DNA from: Mariprofundus sp.
GTDB taxonomy: Bacteria; Pseudomonadota; Zetaproteobacteria; Mariprofundales; Mariprofundaceae
Assembly (NCBI GenBank): GCA_021772835.1
Contig: JAJFLE010000083.1
Location: forward strand, 1 to 39,242
Length of the DNA stretch: 39,242 bases
Direction: 5' to 3'
Part shown: piece after piece, positions 16,067 through 25,501 of the stretch
Layout: every line of letters begins with the position of its first letter
Numbering within the stretch: position 1 is the stretch's first letter
Translations under genes and position numbers: made by a program
The notes under the pieces: generated by a model
Databases searched by the model: none
What the model was told of the DNA's origin: nothing
What the model saw: only the letters and a program-made list of their open reading frames with translations

Positions 16067-18379
16067 CTATCCTTTGTTCCCGGGCGGGATGAGCTGTAAA
16101 ACGGAACGACTCAGCATCTCGATGCTAAAAGGTTTGTTGAGCATGCTCGTATTTGGCATCTCTTGTACCTCTGCAAGAATATCCTCTTCATAGCCGGTAA
16201 TAAAAACAATCGGCATATCAGGCCGGAGTAATCGCAGCTGTTGTGCGGTTTTCAATCCATTGATATTGGGCATCGCCATATCCAGTACCACCACATCAAT
16301 GAGCTTCGACGAAGCTTCAAAGGTGCGAATCGCCTGCAAACCATCACCAGCCTGTAGTACATGACAACCAAGCTGTGTCATTGCTTCGCTGATTGCCTCA
16401 CGCAAGCTGGCCTCATCATCTGCAAGCAAGAGGGTTATGCCGGTCAAATCCGGCACCTCATCATCAGTACGGGCACTGTTTTCCAAAGGCTCACTACTCA
16501 AAGGGATATAGACATGAAATGTGCAACCGGATCCATTTTCGCTTTCCACTTCAATCATACCGCCAAAACGGGTAACACAACTGTATGCCATGGACAGGCC
16601 CAACCCGGTTCCTTCACCCACTTCCTTTGTTGTGAAAAAAGGTTCGAATATTTTTTCGAGATAGTCGCGATCAATACCATGTCCATTATCATGCACGCTG
16701 ATCCGGGCAAATTTCGATGCCTCAACATCCTGATGTGCAAGGCGGAAATGATCGTCTGCCTCAAAGGCGTTCACCTTTATTTCAATGTGGGGTTCATCCA
16801 CCGATTTAACAGCATCGCGGGCATTGTTCAACAGGTTCAGCACAACCTGCTGTAGCTGTGTAGCATCACAACAAATTGCCAATTCCTCCTGCTCAACCGT
16901 ACAATCCACACGCACATGTTCGGGCATGGCAACCAGTGCCAATTTTAATGTATCATGTATGAATTCAGTTAGCGTAAACACTGATGCAGTTACCTTATCT
17001 TTTCGCGCAAAGGCCAGCAGCTGTCTGATCAGATCGGCAGCCCTTTGGCTTAGTCCGCTGGTATCTTCGATGTACTTTAACGTACCCTCATCAGTCACCC
17101 GTTCCTTCAACAGGTAGGTGTTGGCCATGATGCCTGCCAGAATGTTATTGAAATCATGGGCAAGTCCGCCAACGAGCGTGCCCATAGCCTCCATCTTCTG
17201 TGCCTGAACAAATTGCTGCTCAACACGTTGCCGTTCGGTAATTTCGTTATTGAGTTCGCGAACTTTCTCTTCGAGTGAGCTGTTCGCCTCTTTCAGCCTC
17301 CCTGTCATGCGATTAAATGCCTGTGACAGCGTGCCAAGCTCATCCTGACTGTAGATCTCCACCGCTTTGGGAAACCCGTTCTCTTTTTCAGATTCACTGG
17401 CTGCACTGGTCAGCGCAGAAATGGGTCGGGTAATCATCCGAGATAAAAAAACCGAAACCAGAATAATAAATAAAGAGGTAGATAAAAGGATAACAGTCAA
17501 AAATATTTTAAGATCTTTAATCGGCTCAAATGCCTCGCTCTTGTCAATTTCCGCCACCAAGCCCCAGCCTGTATGCTCAATATGCTTTGTCACGATCAGG
17601 GCCACCTGGCCGCGATAGTCTATCGTATCTGTGATCAAGACCTCCTTGCCGGCCAAAGCCAGCATCACCGGCGAAGTGGGCTTCGGCGTCAACATCACGC
17701 GCTTGAAGGCAGCATCAGGATCAAACCTGAGCGGGGTTAGAAACAGTATCCCTCCGTCGCCATCATCGGCCACAAGATATGATTCGCCTGTTTTACCCAT
17801 GCCGGAATAATCTCCGAGCAGGGCAACGATATTTGACAGATCTGATACAATCACCACCACGCCAATGAATTTGTTTTGCAGATAAAGCGGACCGGACCAG
17901 GTCATTTGCAACTGTCCTTGTGCATCATGGAAAAAGCGGGGGACAGCGATTTCGAGCGGATTGAGCAAATACTGAGCTTGTTTGGCATAGAAAGTTCCAA
18001 TCATCGAAGTGTCGGTGGAAGCCACCACCATACCATCGGGCGATAAAACAGAGATACTTTTAAAGCTGCCAACCGAGCCTTGGGCATCGGCAAGAATTCG
18101 GTTCATTTTCAACTGATGCGTATGCGCCCTGTTTTGCAGAAACTTATCCAGACTCAGCCGCAACTCTGTTCGACTGCTTATAAGGGAGAGCTGCTCACGG
18201 GTCTGGGTAAGCATATCTTCAATCCGGTTCTTCTGAATCGAGGCTACCGATATGAGCTGATTAAATACCTGCTTGCTTAGGGCCTGCTCAGCCGATGTGA
18301 ACAGCAAGTACCCGCTTACAGCAATGGCAAAGAGAGATGCAGGAAGAAACGCCAGCAACAGCTTGGGGTAAATTTTCAT
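16067..18379 (-). CDS. Cache-HAMP hybrid histidine kinase with C-terminal receiver
   Basis: The 770-residue sensor has a transmembrane helix (about 8-28) and a large periplasmic dCache-like domain (35-275, with ISVLSPDGMVVASTD). A second helix (about 288-310), HAMP and a coiled coil follow. The kinase core has phosphoacceptor His408 in GGLAHDFNNILAG and ATP-binding motifs (DNGHGI, GEGTGLGLSMAYS). A receiver domain carries Asp700 in VVLDMAMPNINGL. It lacks an Hpt domain, so onward phosphotransfer would need a separate Hpt protein. The ligand is unknown. It is divergent from a second hybrid kinase that has an Hpt domain, which could supply the missing relay step. Confidence 0.93.
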   Translation of the reverse strand: MKIYPKLLLAFLPASLFAIAVSGYLLFTSAEQALSKQVFNQLISVASIQKNRIEDMLTQTREQLSLISSRTELRLSLDKFLQNRAHTHQLKMNRILADAQGSVGSFKSISVLSPDGMVVASTDTSMIGTFYAKQAQYLLNPLEIAVPRFFHDAQGQLQMTWSGPLYLQNKFIGVVVIVSDLSNIVALLGDYSGMGKTGESYLVADDGDGGILFLTPLRFDPDAAFKRVMLTPKPTSPVMLALAGKEVLITDTIDYRGQVALIVTKHIEHTGWGLVAEIDKSEAFEPIKDLKIFLTVILLSTSLFIILVSVFLSRMITRPISALTSAASESEKENGFPKAVEIYSQDELGTLSQAFNRMTGRLKEANSSLEEKVRELNNEITERQRVEQQFVQAQKMEAMGTLVGGLAHDFNNILAGIMANTYLLKERVTDEGTLKYIEDTSGLSQRAADLIRQLLAFARKDKVTASVFTLTEFIHDTLKLALVAMPEHVRVDCTVEQEELAICCDATQLQQVVLNLLNNARDAVKSVDEPHIEIKVNAFEADDHFRLAHQDVEASKFARISVHDNGHGIDRDYLEKIFEPFFTTKEVGEGTGLGLSMAYSCVTRFGGMIEVESENGSGCTFHVYIPLSSEPLENSARTDDEVPDLTGITLLLADDEASLREAISEAMTQLGCHVLQAGDGLQAIRTFEASSKLIDVVVLDMAMPNINGLKTAQQLRLLRPDMPIVFITGYEEDILAEVQEMPNTSMLNKPFSIEMLSRSVLQLIPPGNKG

Positions 18380-18864
18380 GTATTCCTGAGATCACGGCAA
18401 AAGAGAGGCAAACATATAGGATAAAGCATAACTGAAATAAGCAAACATCAGGCCAATAGCGTATCGCATCAGACGGTAATTGTGGAGGTGCCTTTGACTG
18501 ACTCCTGCTGCATGCGCTCAGGCTGCGGGCCGCTTCTGCGATACGGTAGTCATGTGATAGATGTTAGACGTTAGAAATCATCGCATTGTTTACACGGCCA
18601 TTCAAATTCACCTGCGCCAGAGAGCTGTGAAGATCGGTGGGGTCAACCTCGATTGCGATTGATCTTTACTCTCCATCAACTGCCGCATCGCAGATATTTA
18701 CACCCTTCCATTCTGGCTGCATGCCCACGAAATAGAGGCGCATGTTCCTCATAACTACGCGGCCAGGATGCTCGCGTGATGCACGCCTTGCAGCTTCAAT
18801 AATGAAAAAATAGTCTATACTGAAAGTTAGCAACCACGCATGGAGGCGTATGTAAGGAGCATTC
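18380..18864. other. Divergent promoter region between two hybrid kinases
   Basis: About 485 bases without a gene I can support. They must hold the promoters of both kinases. A TATACT at 18816-18821 on the + strand could be a -10 box, but no good -35 lies at the right distance. A fragment of the palindromic element (18497-18533) is present. A 68-codon open frame on the - strand (18666-18872) overlaps the + strand kinase start and is not recognisable. Confidence 0.4.
18497..18533. repeat. Palindromic repeat element, copy C (partial)
   Basis: ACTGACTCCTG (18497-18507) is identical to 13118-13128 in copy B. The following CATGC...TGCGGGCCGC (to 18533) aligns with 13006-13029 in copy B, including an identical 10-base TGCGGGCCGC. 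The paired CAAT/ATTG hairpin is missing, so this looks like a truncated or rearranged copy. Confidence 0.45.
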
Positions 18865-21800
18865 ATGTTCACTTCTCTTCAGCGCAAGCTCTTATCCATG
18901 ATCCTCTCTGCAGCCATAATCTGTACGGGAGTTATGGGCTGGTCCTGGTATCAATCTCATAGCTCCATACTTGATGAATCGGTTCAGGAGCGCATGCAGG
19001 TCGAAGCCACATTGATCGGACAGATGGCACGCAATGCACTGATACAAGAAAATAGCGATGAGGCATCGAAGCTGCTGGGCACTGCTTTGGCTGCTGATGG
19101 GCATTTTCATGCCATCCACCTGCTGCTTCCGGACTACCGCATATTGGCTACTGCCGGCGATCAGATTGCACCCAAACTATGGTTGCACGGCGACGTGGAT
19201 CATACGCTGGAGCATGCTCCGACAGAGTACTATATTTTGCACCCGGTGATGAATGGAGATCAGATTATCGGCCATGTATTGATCGAACTGGAACAGGTTT
19301 CTCTACTGCAGGATAAGGAATCAGTTGTGTACGTCATGCTGCTGACTATATTTATCAGCCTCGCATTTGCAGTCGGCATTTTTATCATTTATCGCAATCA
19401 GGTCAGTCAACCGTTGTCCTTACTGGCCAAACGTATGACTCAAATGCTCGAAACTGACCCGCTTAGCCACTGGATCGAGGCAGGAGAAAATTCTAGCCAT
19501 CCCGGCTTTGAACGCATCCCGGTTGAATTCAAAGATGAAGTGGGCGAACTGGTCGAGGCTTTCAACGAACTATTGGGAGATCTCGAGGTCAGTTTTGAAC
19601 AGGTATACAGCCAGTATCAGGATCTGAAAATAAACCTTCAGCAGTTCAAGGAGATGACGCTTGCCACGCCACTGCCGATTATCATCTCGCGTATTGATGA
19701 TGGTTTGATGCTGTTTCATAACCCGGCTGCATTGGCATTGCTCGAAGATGATCGCCCGGAGATGAGCGACAAACACATCACTGAATATTATGTGGATCCC
19801 GTCTCCAGAAAGAAATTAAGAGCGATACTGCGCAAAACAGGCGCCGTCACCGGCTATGAGTTTGAAGCACATAAAATGACTGGCGACAAGCTGTGGATCT
19901 CGGCTTCGGTACGGACCATTACTTATAACGGTGAACAGGCCTACCTTGCAGTACTGGCCGATCTGACCGAACGTAAGAAGCACGAGGATCATTTGCGCCA
20001 GTTCAATGAGAAGCTGGAAGAGATGATCAGAGAGCGTACACGTGACCTGAAAAAAGCCAAGAATCAGGCCGAGTCATCCAGCCGTGCAAAAGGTGCGTTC
20101 CTGGCCAATATGAGCCATGAGATTCGCACACCGATGAATGCTGTAATCGGTCTGTCCCACCTGGTACTTGATACCGAATTAAACCCGACACAACGGGACT
20201 ATCTGGTGAAAATTCTCGGTGCATCCGAAGACCTGCTGGTGATCCTCAATGAGATCCTCGATCTCTCCAAGGTCGAAGCTGGCAAATTGACAATGGAAAA
20301 AATTGATTTTGATCTGGCTGAAACGTTGGAAAAACTGACCAGTATTGCCGGACTGAAAGCCGATGAAAAGGCTTTAAAGTTTGTCGTCGAATACCCTGCG
20401 GACCTGCCCATGCATTTGCTTGGTGACCCGCTGCGTCTGCGCCAGGTACTGATCAATCTGGTAAATAATGCCGTTAAATTTACTCAAGCCGGAGAAATTC
20501 GTCTGGTCATTGAGGTAGAGCGACAGCAGGCCGACTCGGTACTGCTGCATTTCTCGGTTACTGATACAGGCATAGGGATGTCCCATGATGACCTGGATCA
20601 TCTGTTCAAGTCATTTTCACAAGCCGACAGTTCTACAACTCGTAGGTTTGGAGGCACCGGATTAGGACTCGCGATCAGTAAACACCTGGTAAAACTGATG
20701 GCCGGGCGAATGAGCGTGGACAGCGTCCCGGGCAAAGGAAGTACCTTTCATTTCACGGCCAGCTTTGGGCTGAGTAAAACAATGCAGCCAAAGAAGTCGT
20801 TGTTGCCGGAGGCGATTCAGAACCTGAGGGTGCTTGTTGTTGATGACGATCCAACAATCAATCTGGTGCTGGAGCGGTATATGAAGGCACTGAACCTGAA
20901 CCCTGTCTGCGCAGATTCGGCAGAGGCTGCACTGCTGCAAATCGAAAATAACGCCGAGTATCCTTTCGATCTGGTGCTGATGGACTGGAAAATGCCCGGG
21001 TTAGACGGCATAGAGGCAAGTCGGCGCATCAGAGAGAATAAAAACCTGCCCATGCAACCAAAAATTATACTAGTCACTGCATACGGCGGTAATGGACACC
21101 TCAGTGAGCAGGATCATTCAGTGATTGACGCCAGCATGATTAAACCGGTGAGCATGAACTCATTGGCAAACAATATAATGACTGTATTTGATTGTAAGCC
21201 TGAAAGCATCAAGCGGGCCTACGGTCATAAGCCGCTGGCCTTTCAGGCACCGGCCCATTTGCGTGGCGCACACCTGTTGCTGGCCGAGGACAATGAAATC
21301 AATCTGCAAGTGGCGGTGGGACTGCTGGACAAGGCAGGCATTCGCGTACGTGTTGCCTACAGCGGCGTTGAGGTATTGAAAGCACTGGATGAAGGGCAGT
21401 TTGACGGTGTGCTGATGGACATGCAGATGCCAAAGATGGGAGGTCTGGAGGCGACCCGGAAAATCAGACAAGATGGGCGATTTAATAATCTACCCGTAAT
21501 TGCCATGACCGCTAACACCATGACCGAGGATATCAGAAAGTGTAAAGAAGCTGGCATGAATGCACACATAAGCAAGCCAATCAATCCCGAGCAGATGTAT
21601 GAAACGCTTGGCGAGTTTATTCATGTTGCTGAGGGAAAATCATTGCCTGTTGCATGGAAACAACGTGGATTCACGTTGCCCGAGGCCACTGAGAATCAAC
21701 CTGCGCTGACCGGCATCAATTTTGAAGCCGGTCTACAGCGTCTTGCCGGAGATAAAACCGCTTATTGCAACGTGCTCAGGAAATTCAAACGCAATCATAT

Positions 21801-22275
21801 TTTATTCAGTGATCAATTAAAGCAGCTCATCTCTGCAGGTCAGCATGATCATGTTTTGCACATGTTGCATGAACTCAAAGGTGTATCCGGCAACATCGGG
21901 GCTGACGCATTACATCGGGCCACGAAAAATCTGGAGTTTTCTTTAAAAAAAGAAGATTCAAATGTCAGCGAGTCTCTTGCCGAAGTCACCTGTCAGCTCG
22001 ACATCGTTATGCAGAGTCTGAATACCTGGTGTGATGCGGAGAAAGAATCATTGGCGCATCCTATTGATGTGATTCAGGCCATGCCCTTGCTGGAAAAAAT
22101 GCGCGACTTGCTCATGGCAAGTGATGGTGATGCGTCCGATTATATGAACGAGATCAATGAAGTTTTTCGAGGTAGTGGAATAGAGGCTGAGGTGAAACAG
22201 CTGCATACCTGTATTGACCAGTATGATTACCAGGCTGCATTGAGAGTGATTAAAAAGATTGTAACCACAGTATAA
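18865..22275 (+). CDS. Hybrid histidine kinase with PAS, two receivers and Hpt
   Basis: The 1136-residue multistep phosphorelay kinase has TM helices at about 9-29 and 155-175 around a periplasmic sensor, then HAMP and a PAS domain (about 265-375). HisKA follows with His418 in MSHEIRTPMNAVIGL, and HATPase with DTGIGM and GGTGLGLAISK. Receiver 1 has Asp707 in LVLMDWKMPGLDG, receiver 2 has Asp852 in VLMDMQMPKMGG, and a C-terminal Hpt has His1002 in HELKGVSGNIGA. It resembles BarA-type sensors in build. The ATG at 18865 has AAGGAG 6 bases upstream. No DNA-binding response regulator lies beside it, so the output partner is elsewhere or is the nearby c-di-GMP enzyme. Confidence 0.95.
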   Translation: MFTSLQRKLLSMILSAAIICTGVMGWSWYQSHSSILDESVQERMQVEATLIGQMARNALIQENSDEASKLLGTALAADGHFHAIHLLLPDYRILATAGDQIAPKLWLHGDVDHTLEHAPTEYYILHPVMNGDQIIGHVLIELEQVSLLQDKESVVYVMLLTIFISLAFAVGIFIIYRNQVSQPLSLLAKRMTQMLETDPLSHWIEAGENSSHPGFERIPVEFKDEVGELVEAFNELLGDLEVSFEQVYSQYQDLKINLQQFKEMTLATPLPIIISRIDDGLMLFHNPAALALLEDDRPEMSDKHITEYYVDPVSRKKLRAILRKTGAVTGYEFEAHKMTGDKLWISASVRTITYNGEQAYLAVLADLTERKKHEDHLRQFNEKLEEMIRERTRDLKKAKNQAESSSRAKGAFLANMSHEIRTPMNAVIGLSHLVLDTELNPTQRDYLVKILGASEDLLVILNEILDLSKVEAGKLTMEKIDFDLAETLEKLTSIAGLKADEKALKFVVEYPADLPMHLLGDPLRLRQVLINLVNNAVKFTQAGEIRLVIEVERQQADSVLLHFSVTDTGIGMSHDDLDHLFKSFSQADSSTTRRFGGTGLGLAISKHLVKLMAGRMSVDSVPGKGSTFHFTASFGLSKTMQPKKSLLPEAIQNLRVLVVDDDPTINLVLERYMKALNLNPVCADSAEAALLQIENNAEYPFDLVLMDWKMPGLDGIEASRRIRENKNLPMQPKIILVTAYGGNGHLSEQDHSVIDASMIKPVSMNSLANNIMTVFDCKPESIKRAYGHKPLAFQAPAHLRGAHLLLAEDNEINLQVAVGLLDKAGIRVRVAYSGVEVLKALDEGQFDGVLMDMQMPKMGGLEATRKIRQDGRFNNLPVIAMTANTMTEDIRKCKEAGMNAHISKPINPEQMYETLGEFIHVAEGKSLPVAWKQRGFTLPEATENQPALTGINFEAGLQRLAGDKTAYCNVLRKFKRNHILFSDQLKQLISAGQHDHVLHMLHELKGVSGNIGADALHRATKNLEFSLKKEDSNVSESLAEVTCQLDIVMQSLNTWCDAEKESLAHPIDVIQAMPLLEKMRDLLMASDGDASDYMNEINEVFRGSGIEAEVKQLHTCIDQYDYQAALRVIKKIVTTV

Positions 22276-22284
22276 TCTGCTGAT

Positions 22285-22620
22285 TTATTTCAGAGAAGCG
22301 CCACACTTTTCACAACTCTCAACGGTTACCAGAATTTTCTTGTTGGCCAGCATTTTTCCGCATGATTCACAGAAATAGAAACCTTTCAGATTGGTGTAGA
22401 TGATGGCGGCTACAGCCACTCCGAGCACAACATAACCCTTGGTCGGAAAATCCAGCAAATAAGCAATCACCAGCAGCATGCCCGAAAGGCTGAATATAAT
22501 GATAGGCCACAGACGTTTTTTCAGTTTGATGTCAATATTGATGGCGAACACAGCAAGTCTGGCTGTGATAAACACAACCCAGAAGAAAACAACAAAAAAA
22601 ATCAGATCGCCCGTACTCAA
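22285..22620 (-). CDS. Small membrane protein with C-terminal zinc ribbon
   Basis: The 111-residue protein has three hydrophobic segments (about 6-26, 37-57, 63-79) followed by a cysteine knuckle pair, CESCGKM and CEKCG, that should bind one zinc ion on the cytoplasmic side. I do not recognise the family. The start is TTG at 22620, supported by GGAG nine bases upstream; the next Met is too far in. It is convergent with the hybrid kinase gene, nine bases apart, with no terminator visible between them. Confidence 0.7.
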   Translation of the reverse strand: MSTGDLIFFVVFFWVVFITARLAVFAINIDIKLKKRLWPIIIFSLSGMLLVIAYLLDFPTKGYVVLGVAVAAIIYTNLKGFYFCESCGKMLANKKILVTVESCEKCGASLK

Positions 22621-22732
22621 TGTTTAAGACTCCGTATTATAGCTGGCGCAACACTAGTCTAAATATGATTGGGGTAAACTGCTCATGCATCAAGCTTGTG
22701 AAATAGCCGGATGTACACTATAACTGCCAGCT

Positions 22733-23467
22733 ATGGATGATCATAAAGAGCAACACAGTGATGAAGCGGATTTGGGGGGCAAAAAACACCTTCATGCATT
22801 CCATGCAAAAGTACAATCTGATGCTGAGCAGGAACACGAAGCTGTAAACAGAATCAGGGCGCAGCACAGACTTAAGAGCAAAAAAGCTAAGAAAAAGCCT
22901 AAACGTAGCCTGGTTTTCTGGGCAAAAACCCTGATCGTATCGTTGCTCTGTTTAACGCTCGGAGCAGCCATCTGGGCCATAGTAAAAACCACCAACAAAA
23001 GTGGCGCGGCAGCATGGACGGAAGAGATAAAACGCGGCAATTTCAACCTTGCTGCCGAGAAATTTTCAATCACGGCATCAGCCGCTGCCTCTCAAATGTT
23101 CGATTCCGACCTCTCTACCGAGTCACTCATGAAGGACTTTAATGCCGCTCTTCCTCATCTGAGAAAAGCCGGTTATATCCTCACTGAAATGGAGGTGGAG
23201 TTGGGCATTCCTCCCAAACTGATCCCTCATTTTTATCATAACCCGGATGTTAAACTTGATTTGCAGAAGACTCTCAAGGCGATTGGGGATAATAATATCG
23301 GTGCAGCGCTGATCATTGCCCTTGCCGAAGCGGGTTCGCTTCAAAAACAGCTTGAAGTGGCTGACATGCAGTTCAATCATATTGAGGTTGAACTGGGGCT
23401 GATCCCTGCACTCAAATTGCAGTACAAAAACGGCATTGGCATTAAGGATTATATTCACAGGGAATAA
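22733..23467 (+). CDS. Single-span membrane protein of unknown function
   Basis: The 244-residue product has a very hydrophilic N-terminal half-domain rich in His, Glu and Lys, ending in RLKSKKAKKKPKRS. One transmembrane helix (about 64-86) follows, then a C-terminal domain of about 155 residues with helical character (KDFNAALPHLRKAGYILTEM). The basic patch before the helix puts the N-terminus in the cytoplasm and the C-domain in the periplasm. No known motif is seen. The ATG at 22733 lacks an obvious ribosome site. It lies before the diguanylate cyclase gene with a 154-base gap. Confidence 0.7.
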   Translation: MDDHKEQHSDEADLGGKKHLHAFHAKVQSDAEQEHEAVNRIRAQHRLKSKKAKKKPKRSLVFWAKTLIVSLLCLTLGAAIWAIVKTTNKSGAAAWTEEIKRGNFNLAAEKFSITASAAASQMFDSDLSTESLMKDFNAALPHLRKAGYILTEMEVELGIPPKLIPHFYHNPDVKLDLQKTLKAIGDNNIGAALIIALAEAGSLQKQLEVADMQFNHIEVELGLIPALKLQYKNGIGIKDYIHRE

Positions 23468-23621
23468 CTACTACGAACTTCCTGTTCGAAAGGTTTAAAG
23501 CAGCAAATTCTGGGTTCAGGCACGTTTATTGCTTTGGCTAAATAGCTAAATCATGGATGGCTGGATTCGCAGCGCATGAACGCGTACGGTAGCCAGAAAG
23601 CAACATGAACAGGAGGGGTGT

Positions 23622-25052
23622 ATGTCAGTTGCTCAAAAAATGAGCCAAACAGAGCTGTTATCACTGTTTGCCCATGCCAGCAACAGCATGCATGAAGCAC
23701 TCGATATCCCTTCCGTGTTACGTATTGCTGTAACCTCAGCCATTCAACTGGTTGATGCCAGAGCCTGCGCAGCTGGCCTGCTTGTTGATGGCAAGCTGGC
23801 GTTTAGCGAATACGGTGATGGCCTGAACTGGATGCCCATGAAATGCAGGTTTGGTGCCGGAGATGGATGGGTGGGCGATCTGATTCAATACAGAAAACCC
23901 TTTATTGTTATCGAAGCAGATGCCATTACGGGCTTTGACCCTGAAGTTGCACCTGACCTGGCCGAGATCGGTCAATTGATTGCCATACCAATTATCGGCA
24001 AGCAGGATGATATGCTGGCCTGCCTGCTCGTGTTTGATAAAAAAGAAGGAATGTTTGATGCACAGGATGGCGTGCTGCTGGAGCAACTGGCATCCATGGT
24101 TTCTGTCGCACTTGAAAATGCCATTCAACTGCTGGAAAGCCGCAGAGTCGAAGCGGATCTGGAGAAGTCAGTGGCGACCTACCGTACTCTGGTAGAGCAA
24201 ATCCCCGCTATCACTTACATCGCCACACTTGACCGCAGCCGCATCCTGTTTGTCAGCCCGCAGGTCGAAGATATTCTTGGCTACGACCAGGAGGAGTTTC
24301 TTGCCAATCAGACGATGTGGTCACAACAGATCCATCCCGATGATCATGACCGCGTCATCGCTGAGGTGAAACAAAGCCTGCAAGATCAGGTCTCTTTTCA
24401 CTCCGAATACCGCATCTGTGCCAAGAACGGCAGGGATGTTTGGGTAAAAGATGCTGCTGCAACCGTACGCGATCACGATGAGGATCTATATCTGCAGGGC
24501 GTGGTCTATGACATTACTGAGCGCAAGCTGTCTGAGGAGAAGTTGATGCAGATGGCCCACTTCGATCAGTTAACGGGGCTTGCCAATCGCTCGCTGTTTC
24601 ATGATCGGCTCGATCAGACAGTAGCGCAGGCAAAACGTCATAAACATAAACTTGCGATACTGTATCTGGATCTTGATGGGTTTAAGGCCGTAAACGACAC
24701 ATTGGGCCACGAGGTCGGAGACACACTGCTGACAGAAACGGCGAAGCGACTACGGGATAATGTACGTGAAGTTGATACGGTAGCACGCATGGGTGGTGAT
24801 GAGTTCACCATTATTCTCAATGATGTGAAATCGCTGGATGGCATAAAACTCGTAGCAAATAAGTTGATTGCGGCAGTTTCAGCTCCCTACGAACATGTTG
24901 GTGCAGAACATAATGTCACGGTCAGTATTGGAGTGGCGATTTATCCTGATGACAGCATGGATCACGATGCTCTGATTACAGATGCAGACAATGCCATGTA
25001 TGTTGCAAAAAATAGTGGAAAAAACCGCTACTGCTTTTATAAGTCCAAATGA
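23622..25052 (+). CDS. GAF-PAS-GGDEF diguanylate cyclase
   Basis: The 476-residue soluble enzyme should make cyclic di-GMP from two GTP. It has an N-terminal GAF domain (about 10-165), a PAS domain with PAC motif (about 180-305, VVYDITERKLSEEKLMQ) and a GGDEF domain (310-475). The active-site motif GGDEF is intact at 391-395. An inhibitory I-site RxxD (REVD, 382-385) lies exactly five residues before it, so product inhibition is expected. No EAL or HD-GYP domain is present. The ATG at 23622 follows AGGAGGGG. Signals could be small ligands or redox state through GAF/PAS. It sits in a signalling neighbourhood with two hybrid kinases. Confidence 0.95.
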   Translation: MSVAQKMSQTELLSLFAHASNSMHEALDIPSVLRIAVTSAIQLVDARACAAGLLVDGKLAFSEYGDGLNWMPMKCRFGAGDGWVGDLIQYRKPFIVIEADAITGFDPEVAPDLAEIGQLIAIPIIGKQDDMLACLLVFDKKEGMFDAQDGVLLEQLASMVSVALENAIQLLESRRVEADLEKSVATYRTLVEQIPAITYIATLDRSRILFVSPQVEDILGYDQEEFLANQTMWSQQIHPDDHDRVIAEVKQSLQDQVSFHSEYRICAKNGRDVWVKDAAATVRDHDEDLYLQGVVYDITERKLSEEKLMQMAHFDQLTGLANRSLFHDRLDQTVAQAKRHKHKLAILYLDLDGFKAVNDTLGHEVGDTLLTETAKRLRDNVREVDTVARMGGDEFTIILNDVKSLDGIKLVANKLIAAVSAPYEHVGAEHNVTVSIGVAIYPDDSMDHDALITDADNAMYVAKNSGKNRYCFYKSK

Positions 25053-25061
25053 ATCAGAAGT

Positions 25062-25283
25062 TTAAACGCCGCCTTTCTGGTTATACATTTCCATCAGCTT
25101 GGATTCCAGTCTGTTGCTGCTGGTTGTTGGCTGTGATGCCTGGCGCGCCTCGTCTGAGATAGACATCTGGTCTGGCTTTGGCGTGGACTGATTGTTTTGA
25201 GGCGCAACGCTCGGCGCAGGACGATGGGCCTGCTGAAGCAGGCGACTAATGAAACCATCAGAGGGCATTACTGTAAGCGCCAC
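25062..25283 (-). CDS. Small putative flagellum-associated protein
   Basis: The 73-residue, Gln- and Ser-rich protein has no membrane segment. Its middle, DQMSISDEARQ, recalls the ISDEAR stretch seen in several small flagellar and FlgM-like proteins, and it ends ESKLMEMYNQKGGV with an amphipathic look. The start is GTG 25283, with AAGGAG five bases upstream. A site matching the sigma-28 (FliA) consensus lies about 65-90 bases upstream, which supports a link to flagella or motility. It is convergent with the diguanylate cyclase gene, nine bases away. The exact function is not known; resemblance to FlgM is too weak for a call. Confidence 0.7.
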   Translation of the reverse strand: MALTVMPSDGFISRLLQQAHRPAPSVAPQNNQSTPKPDQMSISDEARQASQPTTSSNRLESKLMEMYNQKGGV

Positions 25284-25346
25284 GACTACTCCTTATTTGA
25301 CTTGTTTTACTAAGAACCCTTTCTTATCGAGTCCTTGCCTCATTAA

Positions 25347-25373
25347 TCATCGGTTAAGAATTGCCCGACTTTA
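25347..25373 (-). promoter_or_regulatory. Sigma-28 (FliA) type promoter
   Basis: On the - strand TAAAGTCG (25373-25366), an 11-base spacer and ACCGATGA (25354-25347) match the FliA consensus TAAAGTTT-N11-GCCGATAA at 6 of 8 positions in each box with exact spacing. It drives towards the 73-residue gene at 25283, leaving a leader of about 55-60 bases. Confidence 0.6.
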
Positions 25374-25501
25374 GGATTAATCTGCATTAATTTTCGATCT
25401 ATCCATATTAACCCGGTTTTTGCCTGTGTTCTGGCATGCAACAGCAAGCGAAGCTAGGCTTGCCCCGTCCATTTTTCAGGGACATCAACAGGGAGCTCGT
25501 C

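Noticed and set aside
18666-18872. 68-codon open frame on the - strand between the two kinases
   Set aside because: It overlaps the ribosome site and start of the + strand kinase, has no recognisable domain, and its length is within chance for this GC content.
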